Positions 1-11,055 of a stretch of DNA of 64,000 bases are shown piece after piece. Each line of letters begins with the position of its first letter. Within the stretch, counting starts at the first letter, position 1. The translations under genes were made by a program, and so were the position numbers. Location: NCBI GenBank assembly GCA_947247005.1, contig OX365945.1, positions 17,428,501 to 17,492,500 on the forward strand, written 5' to 3'. The notes below the pieces were generated by a model. That model did no database searches. It was not told the origin of the DNA and was given only the letters and a program-made list of their open reading frames with translations. This stretch comes from Spisula solida. Lineage: Eukaryota > Mollusca > Bivalvia > Venerida > Mactridae.

Positions 1-945
1 TGAACCACGTGATTTTTTGTAAAAGGGTTTAAATTGATAACGTCTACGTTATTATGATGTTTTTACAAGTTATTCGGTGGAATGGTGTGCACCGAGGCAT
101 GACGGTACAATATCCCCTTTTGTACGCGTGCTATGAAATGTTTGGCGGGAATTCGATTCCACGTTGTAAATCGCTTCTTAGTTGATCGTCCTATCAGAAA
201 AACATCACATGACTAGTATGCCATTTGAACAAAGGGTCAAGGTTACGGGTCGTTGGTGTAGTGGTTTGAGCTTACAGAGGATAAAACACTCTTGACACAT
301 GTTTTTACTTTTGGTTTCAGTCCCTACACTAAAAACGACAATTTATTGGTGTTTTCATGTTGATATCATAAGATAAATAACAAATGATGAACTGGTAATG
401 TTTGTGGTTGAATTGTATACCCATATTCTAAAACCAAAGATAACAAGATTATCATCAGCCGATATATTCCCCGTCAACACGAACCACTACTTTAACTATC
501 AACATGTCTGGTCCTTTCTTCAAATGGCATAAGAACCCTAATTTGTTTGTCTGAAAGGACTTACGACTAAAAAGCGATCTACAACGTGGAATGGGTTTCC
601 GCCAACATTCAATAGCACGTGCACAAAAATCGATATTGTATATCGTCATGCCTCGGTGCTCAATATTACACAGATTGGGTTGCAAAAACACCCTACTAAC
701 AATTTAGACTTGTTTTCAAAAAATAGTGTGAATTAATACAACGGTTCCAGAGATATTCAATTTTATAGTCGGTGTAGTTAGACATTGGTTAAGTGTATAA
801 ACACACATATATATTGTACTTTCTATATTAAACATTTTCCATCGATTTTAAAATCATAAAACAGGTTTTGGCACTAGCTTTGACAATATCGTTGTTGGAT
901 AGAATATATATCAGGGTTTCTTCAACTATTGGTTTTGCAAAAGTT
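1..945. other. No gene recognised; probable intron or intergenic DNA
   Basis: A+T-rich DNA with no open frame that looks protein-like. The metalloprotease exons that should precede the one at 2432 (pro-domain and N-terminal half of the catalytic domain) were looked for here and up to 2431 without success, so they are probably upstream of the window. Confidence 0.4.
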
Positions 946-1367
946 TTATTGTTTATCAGAACATGCATTAAACAATTCATTTCCGATACTGCTATTTACT
1001 GAGCAATATATAAGTGCATGCAATTCACTGTTATATGTATAGCAAATTTTACAGCTGTTATAAACAGTAATATTCTCAAACCGTCCAGTTTCAATTCTTA
1101 AGGGTGTTACACCACTTCTAATTTTGGTTAATGCTGCCCTATGTGTTACCGATACTAACATAGACAAGCAGCTCTCTCTCTCTCTCTTTTTAAATCTTGC
1201 TTAAACATAATACGTGTTCTTAACTTATTACCACCTCTACCACTTATTCCGGTATAACTATTAAGCTGAGCTCTCCAATTATTCACAAATTTATGCATGT
1301 ACAGATCAACAAATTTGTCGCAAAGACATTTTGACGTCACTGAGCCACAGCAACAGTTACTCTTCAC
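946..1367 (-). pseudogene. Decayed non-LTR retrotransposon ORF2 C-terminal fragment
   Basis: Two overlapping minus-strand frames (1367-1155, then 1167-946) together read like the C-terminal tail that follows the reverse transcriptase in animal LINE-type elements. Landmarks are GGNKLRTRIMFKQDL in the first frame, and HRAALTKIRSGVTPLRIETG followed by a Cys-x2-Cys...His...Cys knuckle (CKIC...LHALIYC) in the second. The frame change falls on a GA/CT microsatellite at about 1168-1187, which probably caused the break. No reverse transcriptase catalytic motif (FADD or YADD) is visible next to it, so this is a 5'-truncated remnant. A minus-strand frame at 1561-1364 may continue it upstream but is not diagnostic. 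The family match is from memory of the motif pattern and not from a search. Confidence 0.6.
1167..1188. repeat. (CT)n microsatellite
   Basis: A run of CT dinucleotides inside the decayed retrotransposon tail. It coincides with the switch of reading frame and is therefore a likely cause of the frameshift. Confidence 0.85.
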
Positions 1368-2431
1368 AGCATTAATTTTGTATGTATAGTTATTCTATTT
1401 TTAGACATGTCGACTATGCTCAAAATTGCATCATATTCACAAGTGGGGAAGTTTATGTCCGGATAAACTTTTAGAACTGCATTTATTTTATTCAAACAAT
1501 CATAATTGGTATTATTAACACAGTACATACAATGATATTGACATGCTAAGGTTGTAAACAACGCAACCTGTAACAGGTGTGCTGTGCAGACGAGTGAAGT
1601 AAACTCGGCATTTTAACTCGAAATAAAGCACCTTTCCATTGCATATAAACAGTTTTGATGCAAAAACATATAATGAATATGAACTTACATCAAAATCATC
1701 CATTTTCAAGGTGAAATCATGTATTTGTATGTTTTTTCAACCCGGATTCATGATGACGTTTGCGCTAATTACCGGCATTATGTTGACTGCCCTGAGTGAC
1801 GTCATAAATAGTGGTTTCCCAAATAACGTTATTTTCAGAAGCGGTTGGAAATCGCACGGCGACGCTCAAATGGACATTGAGTAAAATAATCCATTACGGT
1901 CAGGTAGTTAGAATAATGCTATTGTATTTGTAACAACTGTGACGGGATAAATATGGTTAACTTCGACCTACATCAGATTGATCATCAAGGCCTATATAAC
2001 TGAGGCCAATCTTCTGATTTCAATAATCATTTGTACGTACAAACACGTCTCAGGCGCTTCCGTCGTTTCTGTGTGGCTTTGGGTTGTCTGTGCGCTACAA
2101 TATTTACTTATCACTACAGTAGGTGTTAAGTGCTGTGTAGCGGCTGTAAAAAGTCTCCCCGTACTTCACTTCAGTGTAGTTATCATTTATAATTACCTCC
2201 CTTTATGGCTAATCATGCATAGAATTCGAAGTCCACAGTGTGTAATTCATCGCGGAGTGAGTATATAGTCTTGCTTGAAATATCCATTTTTTGGGGATGT
2301 GGATGGTTCGTCCTATGTCTGACTCTTGCGTGGGTGGCTAGGCGATGCCGTCGTTTTTGTGTGGCTTTATGGATCATCGGGTTACAAAAAAGCGCGTAAA
2401 CCACATCAATCTATATTTCTCTTATTTTTAG

Positions 2432-2552
2432 GGATAGCGACAAGTATTGCTGGTGTTTGTCTCCCGTGGTCACCACGATACGTCCAAAAGATGATTTCAT
2501 TAAATTCCGACTTTGATTTATTAGTCATTTTATCCCACGAGCTTTTACATAC
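2432..2552 (+). CDS. M12B metalloprotease, exon with first half of zinc site (partial gene)
   Basis: This internal exon lies between an acceptor (ttttag, ending 2431) and a donor (gtaagt, starting 2553). It reads G-I-A-T-S-I-A-G-V-C near its start, the usual strand IV region of reprolysins, and ends with LVILSHELLHT, the first half of the zinc-binding helix HExxHxxGxxHD. The glutamate of HELLH is the predicted catalytic base and the two histidines are zinc ligands. It enters with two bases of a split codon and leaves with two, and the next exon supplies the missing base. The protein is expected to be a secreted or extracellular zinc endopeptidase of the adamalysin (ADAM/ADAMTS) family. Signal peptide, pro-domain and the N-terminal part of the catalytic domain are not seen and probably lie upstream. 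Exons of a zinc protease of unknown substrate; a specific symbol is not justified. Confidence 0.8.
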
Positions 2553-2589
2553 GTAAGTATAAACTATACTTTCAGCGTAAATGAATTTA

Positions 2590-3640
2590 CTTACTGCAAT
2601 TTAGTATATGCTGTAACGTTAAGAACGAAATCTGAATATACTGTAACGTAAATGACGAAGTCTGAATATACTGTAACGTAAATAAAGAAGTCTGAATATA
2701 CTGTAACGTTTATGTCGAAGTCTGAATATACTGTAACGTATATGTCGAAGTCTGAATATACTGTAACGTATGTGTCGAAATCTGAATATACTGTAACGTA
2801 TGTGTCGAAATCTGAATATACTGTGACGTATATGTCGAAGTCTGAATATACTGTAACGTATATGTCGAAGAACGAATGCATATGCTATAAGGTAAATGAT
2901 GAAGTCTGAATATACTGTAACATATATGTCAAAGAACGAATGCATATGCTATAAGGTAAATGACGAAGTCTGAATATACTGTAACGTTTATGTCGAAGAA
3001 CGAATGCATACTAGTATGCTATAACGTAAATGACAAAGTCTGAATATACTGTAACGTATATGTCGAAGAACGAATGTATATGCTATAACGTAAATGACAA
3101 AGTCTGAATATACTGTAACGTATATGTCGAAGAACGAATGCATATTCTATAACGTAAATGACAAAGTCTGAATATACTGTAACGTATATGTCTAAGAACG
3201 AATGCATATGCTATAACGTAAATTACAAATTCTAAATATACTGTTACGTATATGTCGAAGAACAAATGCATATGCTCTAACGTAAATGACAAATTCTAAA
3301 TATGCTGTAACGTATATGTCGAAGAATGGATACATATGCCGCAAAGTCTGAATACATCATAAATATAACGTAGAAGAATTTATTCATACATGTGCTGTAA
3401 CGTATATGTCGAAGAACGAATACATATACTGTAAAGTATACATGGTGTATGTCGAAGAGTGAACATATACTGTATGCTGTAACGTGTATGTCGCAAAATG
3501 AGTGTATATGCTGTGACGTTTATAACATATGCAGTGATGTATACCTAGAAGTCTGAGTAAATATGCTGTAACGTATATGAGAAAGTATGAATACATATGA
3601 TTTAACGTAAATGTCAAAGCATGAACGCATGTGGAAAACA
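2590..3640. repeat. Minisatellite: 30-bp units passing into 64-bp compound units
   Basis: From about 2622 to 2870 a 30-bp unit (TCTGAATATACTGTAACGTA plus ten more bases) repeats about eight times. From about 2871 a 34-bp relative containing AACGAATGCATATGCTATAA alternates with the 30-bp unit, giving a 64-bp compound period for roughly seven copies. Similarity then decays until about 3640. Because 30 is divisible by three, several frames stay open and encode ten-residue repeats (for example YVTVYSDFDI on the minus strand). These are products of the repeat and not a gene. The whole block sits in the intron between the two zinc-site exons of the metalloprotease. Confidence 0.92.
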
Positions 3641-3644
3641 TTTT

Positions 3645-4343
3645 CACTGCTTGCGCATCAATGAGAGCATGTTTCTTGAATCAACAATGTTGCCGCTTTT
3701 TACAATCATAACTTTATAACTTACATCACAGTTGAGAAACAACTGTATTTGCTAATATATAAACTTTACTAGCAACATAAGAAACAGACAGGGAGCCAAA
3801 TATGCATACTCGGATCACGAAACAAAACGTGCTGCGCAATGCAAGATGTCTGTTTAACCCCGTTATTACTAATTATCAAAAAGCATTATAATTAGTGTAC
3901 GTGAATAATTTGTGATTTTTTTATGTAATGTATAAATGTAAATAATCATTTTACTCTATATGCAAAGCATTATGATTCTTACCTTGGGGGATAAAGACAT
4001 TGCATTCAATTTTACATGTACATCTCTGTCCGTATAGGCTTCTAATCATTCGATGGTTGAAATTGACAAGGTTTACTCTAGCACTCAAATAGTACAACTT
4101 TCGATATATAGCCCAGCCTCGTTTTTGCTATGTGATCGAACAAAGTATCACATAGTATTCGAACAAAATATCACCCGGCAGGTATATGGGGAAAATACAT
4201 TGAGAGGTCACATGAGGTAAAATAATATGTGATTCTTGTATGAATACTTATTGAATAATAGTATTATGTGATATAAATAATTATTGAATAATATTATTAT
4301 GTGACATGAATGGCTATCAAATGATACTACTATTATATTTTAG
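3645..4343. other. Intron, no other feature recognised
   Basis: This is the remainder of the metalloprotease intron after the minisatellite. It is A+T-rich. A short local duplication around TTGAATAATA / TATTATGTGA occurs at 4231-4305. Confidence 0.5.
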
Positions 4344-4499
4344 GTTAGGTGTGCAACATGATAAGGACGTGGGCTGTGAAGAAGGGAAGCATCTCATGGC
4401 CACATTTGCGATTCGGCCTGAACCTGAAACTAGATTCACACGAATAAGGTTATCTCAATGCACAGTCAGACAACTTTATAACTTTATAGACATAAGGAG
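4344..4499 (+). CDS. M12B metalloprotease, exon completing the zinc site
   Basis: The exon lies between an acceptor (attttag, ending 4343) and a donor (gtaaac, starting 4500). Its first base completes the threonine codon left open at 2552, giving HELLHTLGVQHD, a perfect HExxHxxGxxHD adamalysin zinc motif with the third histidine ligand followed by aspartate. Downstream, C-E-E-G-K-H-L-M-A-T resembles the Cys...Met-turn segment of reprolysins. LSQCTVRQLYNFI matches the conserved Cys plus amphipathic helix that closes the catalytic domain. It leaves with two bases of a split codon, and the exon at 13573 begins with the one base needed. The following intron is about 9 kb. That the protein is an active peptidase is inferred from intact ligands. 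Confidence 0.85.
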
Positions 4500-4517
4500 G
4501 TAAACAAAACATACTAT

Positions 4518-4579
4518 ACAGTCTATGCTACACTCAAATAATAAAACAAAACACTATTTGCTTGACCAGACCTGCGTTT
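4518..4579. repeat. Dispersed direct repeat, copy 1 (about 62 bp)
   Basis: The block beginning CAGTCTATGCTACACTCAAA and ending GACCAGACCTGCGTTTA recurs almost unchanged at 5251-5314. It lies 19 bases after a splice donor. Its origin is unknown. Confidence 0.85.
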
Positions 4580-5066
4580 ATTCAGTCAGCTGGGTGAAGA
4601 CACTAGTGAATACAGATATCATGAATATAAGTTTATGAAATTACATAAACGTGCGATGTCGTTGTATTACGAACCTATGACATAATAAATAGCGTACCAA
4701 ATAAATGTCATACATGTACACACATTATGTTCAATGTTAATAGTAACATACACCATTAATATGAAATATTATTCCATAACTATCTTTGTAAAGTTTCAAT
4801 GCGTATAGGTAAACGGAAGCCAGCATGAAAGGAGATACTGCGATTCAACTCGCCCAGGAAAAACCAGAGTACTCTGGAAACCTGTGTCCGTTTGTCGCTT
4901 ACAAATGTAAAAACAAATGTGGGTCGTATCGCCAGATGTTGGACCACATCCTCTCCTCGAACATAAACAATAACGTAAGACGGTATTACTAAATTCTAAC
5001 GATTGGTTTTGTATTAACAGACGTCGATCTTTCGAGCATATACTCATATATAACAAATCTAATTAA

Positions 5067-5250
5067 ACAAGACGTGACCTGACTGAAAAAGTCTGGTAGA
5101 ATGACAAAACTTTACATATCAATACACATTATCCTACACAGAAAAACCCGTGCAAAAATCAACTGACCAATACATTTCTCACCACTGTATATAATCCGTT
5201 ACGCGTTCAGACAAATATTTCACGCTATACTAACGAAACGCGTGAAATAC
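5067..5250. repeat. Dispersed direct repeat, copy A (about 185 bp)
   Basis: This starts at AAACAAGACGTGACCTGACT and runs to the ACGCGTGAAATA region. It matches 10647-10841 in the same orientation with only a few differences. Here it is joined directly to the second copy of the 62-bp repeat, so the two repeats form a mosaic. Confidence 0.85.
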
Positions 5251-5314
5251 ATAGTCTATGCTACACTCAAATAATAAAACAAAACACTATTTGCTTGACC
5301 AGACCTGCGTTTAG
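5251..5314. repeat. Dispersed direct repeat, copy 2 (about 62 bp)
   Basis: Second copy of the block at 4518-4579, fused to the right end of the 185-bp repeat. Confidence 0.85.
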
Positions 5315-7200
5315 ACTTATAAAAGAAGGGGCTGGTGCTGAGCTATGTTGTATTTTGAAGATTTAAATTTACAGACATTGCGAGTCTACTTCCCATAAAA
5401 TCTGCATGGTAACCATCTTAACTGTTTACGCTCTTCCGCCGACGTGTCTTTTCCAACACCGGTCATTCACGCCAAAATTGGCTACGGTCGCGACTATCGC
5501 CACCGGATCGCAATGAGTGTAAACCTAGGTCTAAATATCCGGCTGTTTCCCTGAGCCTCAACAGTAGAGTTATCTATCCCTTGTGTAACTTAAGGGTTTA
5601 TCCTTATAAATATAAGATTGTTTGCCCCGTGATCTAAAACACGACCTAAACAAGAAATTACTGTTGTTGACTGTTTGTCCCGGAATATTGAATTAGCGTT
5701 GTATAAGGATACATTGTATACGGACATGCAGAAGTAAACCCTTTCGACACCACGACTTCATTTCCGAAAAGGTATTGGTCAGTTTAATGAAAATGCTAAA
5801 ATGAACATAAATATAAACTAATTATTAGAGCAACTTATTGATCATTCCTTTGAAAAACAGAAACACCCGAAAGGAAATATGCATATTAATTCTTATAATC
5901 AAAACAAGTTTAGTATTGACATATGTATCACACAACCCAATCAACATTGACTGGACACAGGGTACTTTAGCAGTTTTATGTCGCATATATGCGTTTCACG
6001 GCGTATAAATTCTTCACATATAAAGTATAGGTTGGATCTGGAAGATTCTTTTCAGAATATGTCCATATGATACCATGTACTATCTTCGAAATAACGCTAT
6101 CCGAACACTTCTTGTATCCGAACACTTCTTGTCAATGAGTTCTGATAAATACAAACATTCCAAAGTTGCTGAACCTCCAATCGAACTAACGAAATGTTCC
6201 CTTTTGTGAAATTACTAGTAGTATTAATACTTCATTAGTTTGATTCACTTTTGAAACTCACTTTAATATCAGGCATTTTCTTGACCAGATCACTACACGG
6301 AACTACATGCATGTATCCGACATACCAGTCTTCTTAATTTGCACTGCAGACTCGATTCTGAAGAAAAGAATATCTATATTATACATGTATTCAATTCGTA
6401 CTGCAACGAAGACAAACCGCAACGTTTATTTTTTCGTCAAAATACCCATTTACACATGTGTCCCGTCTTAATAATTGTTCGGACTGACAACAAACCAACA
6501 CCTGTGGTTTAAGCCGGATTTCCACCGGAGAATTTTTCTGATCTATATCAAGCTGATTCCCAGCATGGTAAAATAATACTACTAACACATTTTCCACTAA
6601 TCTTGGTGTGGGTTTTTTTCTGACCAGCTTTGCTTAACATGCCACCTGCAGTGTCAGCCCGGACGCAAGTATTGAGTAACATAGTAATTATATATCAGCC
6701 TTGTATTGATTCAAATATAAAATTAAAAAACAACATTCGCACATTTTATTGTCTGTATTCAGGTTATATAAACTCTTTCCTCTATGCATGTAGTGTTTAT
6801 ATCTACTATGTACTTATTTATTTCTTATGTTCGACTATGAGCTATGCATGTGCTTTGACTGACTTACATTTTATGTTCTGTTCTATTAAACTACCTGTAA
6901 TTTGTATTAAACTGACATGCAAAATTATCATTCTTGGTAATGTACCAGGTATAAATATCAGCCTCTGAACAGTTATTTATCTCCAGTGATAAGTTACTAT
7001 TATGTAAATGAGGCTTATCAAAATTTAACAAGCATTTTACAATCTGTATAAACTAAAACGCTCTTAACACTGTTTAATGTTTCACTCTTTCTTTAATATT
7101 TCGCCATACAGGCTTTATCAAAAATTATAAAGATTCCTTCTTTCCCTACATAGTCAGCTTGATTGTTCAAAAAGCATAAATAAAATGGCGCACTTTTGAT
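5315..7200. other. Intron, no gene recognised
   Basis: This is part of the 9-kb metalloprotease intron. No protein-like frame was found. One local tandem duplication of TATCCGAACACTTCTTG occurs at about 6097-6132. Some short frames between 6391 and 6968 show no domain or splice context. Confidence 0.45.
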
Positions 7201-7204
7201 AAAC

Positions 7205-7665
7205 AGGACATGACGTCATGACGTCATTATTGACGTCAAACATTGTCATACAATATTGCGCCAAATTTGATTCAACAGATAAAAGTGCATTACAGTAAAA
7301 TTCAACCAGGAACAATGGAAGCCAGCAATTGGGTTACAGAAAATATATGTATCAATAACATTTTAAGGGCAAAACAAATAAATTTAATGATTCTACATAG
7401 TTTTTACATCAAATGTTGTCATGGAAAATTGCGCCAAATTAGATTCATAGATAAATTAAAGTGTATCACAGCAAAATTCAATGAGGATTAAAAGAAAGAT
7501 GTCACTAAGTTATAGGAAAGATATGTAGCAATAATCTTTGAAGCGAAACAAATTAATAGACTGGTTCTGCATAGTTCTATTATCATATTGCGCCATAATT
7601 GACAAAAAATATACCAATAAAACTGCATCATAATAAAATTCAATAAGGAACAACAACAACAGGCA
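7205..7665. repeat. Three degenerate tandem repeats of about 160-173 bp
   Basis: The anchor TTGCGCC, preceded by TGTCAT/TATCAT and followed about 40 bases later by AAAATTCAA..AGGA, occurs at 7256, 7429 and 7588. The spacings are therefore 173 and 159 bp. The first copy is preceded by repeated TGACGTCA motifs (7210-7236). The block lies downstream (in element orientation) of the Penelope-like ORF and may be part of its 3' region. Confidence 0.65.
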
Positions 7666-7956
7666 ACTAAATTATAGAGAATACATTATGCAGCAGCAAT
7701 CACTCAATGGCTAAAAACAAAGTAATATGGTGGTCCTGTATGGTGGAATATCCAGAAAAATATAAATATAAAGGGTAAAAACCTTTTTGTATTCCCAAGA
7801 CATAATTAAAATATCAAGTGCATAGGAAAAAAACCCACACTTATTCCCTGGCCATGTCAACAAAATTATTAGGATAGGGGCAAAATAAAACTTAAGAAGA
7901 GGTAACCAGACCCACAATATTACTTTGTCTTTTGGCCTAAAAACATAATGGTATAA

Positions 7957-8580
7957 TCAACATTGATACCATATCATTTTCGTTTTGGTGTTAAGTCCGA
8001 CAGGCCATTCAGTGTTCAATTTTTGGATCCAATCAAGTTCCTTTATCTTTCTGTACCACTTCGAACTATCCTGTACTCTCTCTAACACACAAACTCCCAT
8101 ATCGTTAACACAATGATCCGCCGAACCAAAATGAGCCGCAATCGGTTTCTCCCTCTCCAGTCTTACGTCCGCCTCATGCTCTTTCAGTCTATCTTTCAGT
8201 GTCCTACCTGTTTCGCCCACGTACACCACCCTGTCACATTTACAGCAATTTATTCCGTACACCACATTCCACATATCACACTCCTGCCTGCGGTCTACCT
8301 GCACTGTCGTACCACAATCCTTATTGTGCATTCCTCTGGACAACATATCACAAACAACATATTTTTTCTGGCATCTATGTTTCGGGTTTGATTGGTTTCT
8401 CATGACCCTATTGGTTTTACCATGTACCAGTGTGTCACCTAGGTTCCTCCCACGTCTATACGCTACCATTGGGACATGCTCAAAAACCTCTTTCATATTG
8501 TCTGATTTGTGTAGTTCATGGAGATTTTTTCGTATGATTCTGTGGATATCTAGCAGTTTTGAAACATGATTTTGCATCAC
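7957..8580 (-). pseudogene. Penelope-like retroelement C-terminal fragment with GIY-YIG endonuclease
   Basis: This 207-codon frame has the C-terminal GIY-YIG endonuclease domain of Penelope-like elements. VYGI is at residues 107-110, YVG at 120-122, and the catalytic arginine follows in GETGRTLKDR (R126). The conserved tail motif ELDWIQKLNTEWPVGLN spans 181-197. Cysteines at about 70, 77, 89, 101 and 112-115 fit the zinc-binding linker before the endonuclease. In the family this nuclease nicks target DNA for reverse transcription. The reverse transcriptase domain that should precede it is missing upstream (8600-8950 has no such frame), so the copy is 5'-truncated and dead even though the remaining frame is intact. 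It lies antisense in the metalloprotease intron. The intact frame suggests a fairly recent insertion. Confidence 0.85.
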
Positions 8581-8697
8581 AAGATAGAAATATTCAAATT
8601 CTCTTCACTTTGAGATAAACGTGATTGCGTCACTCCACCATCACGATCTACATATATTTCATAATGTTAATATTATTCAATACATGCACGGTGACCA

Positions 8698-8820
8698 GAT
8701 CCACTGGCGACTACAAATACGTTGGTATAGTTTACTATTCCAGCTCCACTGGCGTCAACAAAGACGTTGGCATATTTTACTAATCCAGCTCCACTGGCGT
8801 CAACAGAGACGTATGCCCAA
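8698..8820. repeat. 45-bp tandem repeat, three copies
   Basis: CCACTGGCG recurs at 8701, 8746 and 8791, an exact 45-bp period. The core reads CCAGCTCCACTGGCGTCAAC with moderate divergence in the first copy. Confidence 0.88.
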
Positions 8821-8955
8821 TTATCATATTTTGGATATGTACCATATGTTCATTTATATATATTTACACTATAACAATATATTTTCACTCCAAGAAACAA
8901 TTCAAAGATCTGAATTTTATGCATATCAGCTGAGTTAACCCTAACAATAAGCTTA

Positions 8956-9117
8956 CGTTGCTACCACGCTACAGTGTATACATACAATGAATATATAAAT
9001 GTTCACACTAGACAGTCTAATTTTCAAACCGGACTCGTTGCTACCACGCTACAGTGTATACATACAATGAATATATAAATGTTCACATTAGACAGTCTAA
9101 TTTTCAAACCGGACTCG
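8956..9117. repeat. 80-bp tandem duplication
   Basis: GTTGCTACCACGCTACAGTG starts at 8957 and again at 9037. The two 80-bp copies differ by about one base. This is followed at 9178-9270 by a looser set of ATGCCG(T/G)TCATAT repeats. Confidence 0.92.
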
Positions 9118-9289
9118 GAACAAACCGGTAACCGACTTGTAACATACATTCAGTGCGACTTATTTATACTATCGGCAAAATGCCGTTCATATACCGGTCA
9201 AATGCCGGTCATATACAAATGTACCGATCAACTGCCTGTCATATCTCGACAAAATGCCGTTCATATCCTGACTATCATATCACTACCAT

Positions 9290-10640
9290 AACTACATATA
9301 ACAACGTTCCAAGCAACATTTTTCTATTGCTCAATCAAACCAAAAGTAAATCTTATTTTATGAATGTGGCAGTACTGAAGACATAAGCCAAAACGTCAAA
9401 AATAATAATGTTTATAATTTCTATGCCCACTCATTTTTAACAACGAGGGAAAATTTACTATCCAAAACACGTCGTATGTTCTAAAATTATCATACCGTGT
9501 TGAGACACCGCTTAAATGTTAAAAACATTATCAGATAAATTACATTTGAAAACGTTTCATTGGAGCTTCAAAAACAACTTTAAAAGTCTACAAAACTAAC
9601 ACACCGCGTATAAACCGAATCACTATACCCATTGTTGGGATACTATAGAATTCAACCCGTATGACCTATTGTGATTGAAACATCCGGTGATTCCCCATCA
9701 CTGTACTCATTTTTGCAAGACTATACAATTCCTCATGTACTCATTATTGCGATAACCGGAAGTTAACTCGTTCATACACTGTAACAAAAGCCTTTCCTTG
9801 CCGGAAACAGTGATTGCTACCGTCGACATAATTACTGTCGGTAGTATTTGTTTTGTTTGAATACAACAATTCATCAACAACAATTCAATTCGTCAATAAA
9901 CTTTGAATTTCCTTAGAAGCTCACACCGCACTACCGTGTGTTGTATTGTTATTAATTTATATTCAATTCAACAGAATAAATCAATTTATACCATGCCAAC
10001 CGACATACCGTTTCCATACATGTAAATTGTACAAACCAGTAAACAGGTTAATTCAAGCCAACGCTCAAAACATGAACTGAATCTACTTATATGAGACTTC
10101 CTTTCTCTGAATGTTAGTGTGAACTGAATCTCATTTCTCCCAATTTGTTTGCTAAGCGAGATATTTCATTAAAAATTAAAACTTAGTTCACTCACAGAAA
10201 CTCAAACACGTGCTAATACACGCAGTGTTATTACAATAAATATCATCAAAGCTACTTATCTTGTACTATCTGTACTATCTGTAATATCTGTCTGTGACAC
10301 ACAACATTCTGCCCACCAGAACACGGGTTTCCACATCGACAACAAGAACCTGGCTTTATCTGTGCTGTTGGTATACAAGTCTTCGTTGATGTCATTGATG
10401 TATCATTGGACTTGATGCCTGATAAAACGCCAATTTCTTTCACGTTGCGAGCTGTATGTTGCTTGCTCGGTAGATTTGTCTTCTCTTCGACATAATGCTC
10501 TGTTAACGGATGTGTTGTCTCTATTCTTCGTCAGTCGCTTTCAATGTACGTCAAATTGTAGTCTCTAACTGCGATAATGTACTGGTATTTTTTCTTCGTT
10601 ACTTTGGTTAAAAAATACGTGAAAACGATGTTCCTAAGTA
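9290..10640. other. Intron, no gene recognised
   Basis: Unannotated A+T-rich DNA. A small hairpin (CTACCGTCGACATAATTACTG / TCGGTAG) lies at about 9817-9845. A minus-strand 63-codon frame at 10443-10252 has a cysteine cluster (CCRCGNPCSGGQ) but no convincing splice sites, so it is not called. Confidence 0.4.
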
Positions 10641-10646
10641 GAGCTT

Positions 10647-10841
10647 AAAACAAGACGTGACCTGACTGAAAACGTCTGGTAGAATGACAAAACTTTGCAT
10701 ATCAATACACATTATCCTACACAGAAAAACCCGTGCAAAAATCAACTGATCAATACATTTCTCACCACTGTATATAATCCGTTACGCGTTCAGACAAATA
10801 TTTCACGCTATACTAACGAAACGCGTGAAATAAATAGTATT
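10647..10841. repeat. Dispersed direct repeat, copy B (about 190 bp)
   Basis: Second copy of the block at 5067-5250, starting AAACAAGACGTGACCTGACT and ending in ACGCGTGAAATA. A tRNA-type SINE follows within ten bases, whereas copy A is followed by the 62-bp repeat. Confidence 0.85.
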
Positions 10842-10847
10842 ACCGCC

Positions 10848-11055
10848 TGTCTCCTCGATATCCTAGTGGTTGAGCGTCCACTTGGAGTGCGGAAGGTGCC
10901 GAGGTCGTTCCCCGGCCGCATCATATCAATGATGTAATAAAACTGGTACCATCATTTGCCTTGATTGACGCTCAACGTAAAAGGGAAAGTGGCTTATCTT
11001 CTCTCATACCCTCGTTGCGATGGATAACATCAGGAATGAGGTATAGAGAGTGATT
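10848..11055 (+). repeat. tRNA-derived SINE
   Basis: The head resembles a decayed tRNA: TCCTCGATATCCTAGTGG contains a box A-like TAGTGGTTGAGCG, and about 40 bases later GAGGTCGTTCCCCGG contains a box B-like segment. A tRNA-unrelated body follows. No clear target duplication was found, and the 3' limit is approximate. The source tRNA may be Asp or Glu by the TCCTCG start. Confidence 0.6.

Noticed and set aside
1639..1884. Plus frame considered as an upstream metalloprotease exon
   Set aside because: It has no reprolysin motif, and no splice sites with the one-base phase needed to join 2432.
2591..2881. Minus-strand frames with YVTVYSDFDI-type repeats
   Set aside because: Produced by a 30-bp minisatellite whose period is a multiple of three; several frames on both strands stay open, which is expected without coding.
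7957..8580. Bacterial-type or UvrC-like GIY-YIG nuclease gene
   Set aside because: The Cys-rich linker and ELDWIQKLNTEWPVGLN tail are those of Penelope-like retroelements; the frame lies alone among repeats and has no promoter context.
10252..10443. Minus-strand cysteine-containing frame (CCRCGNPCSGGQ)
   Set aside because: It could be an exon, but no consensus donor follows the coding part and nothing next to it continues the frame. Left uncalled.
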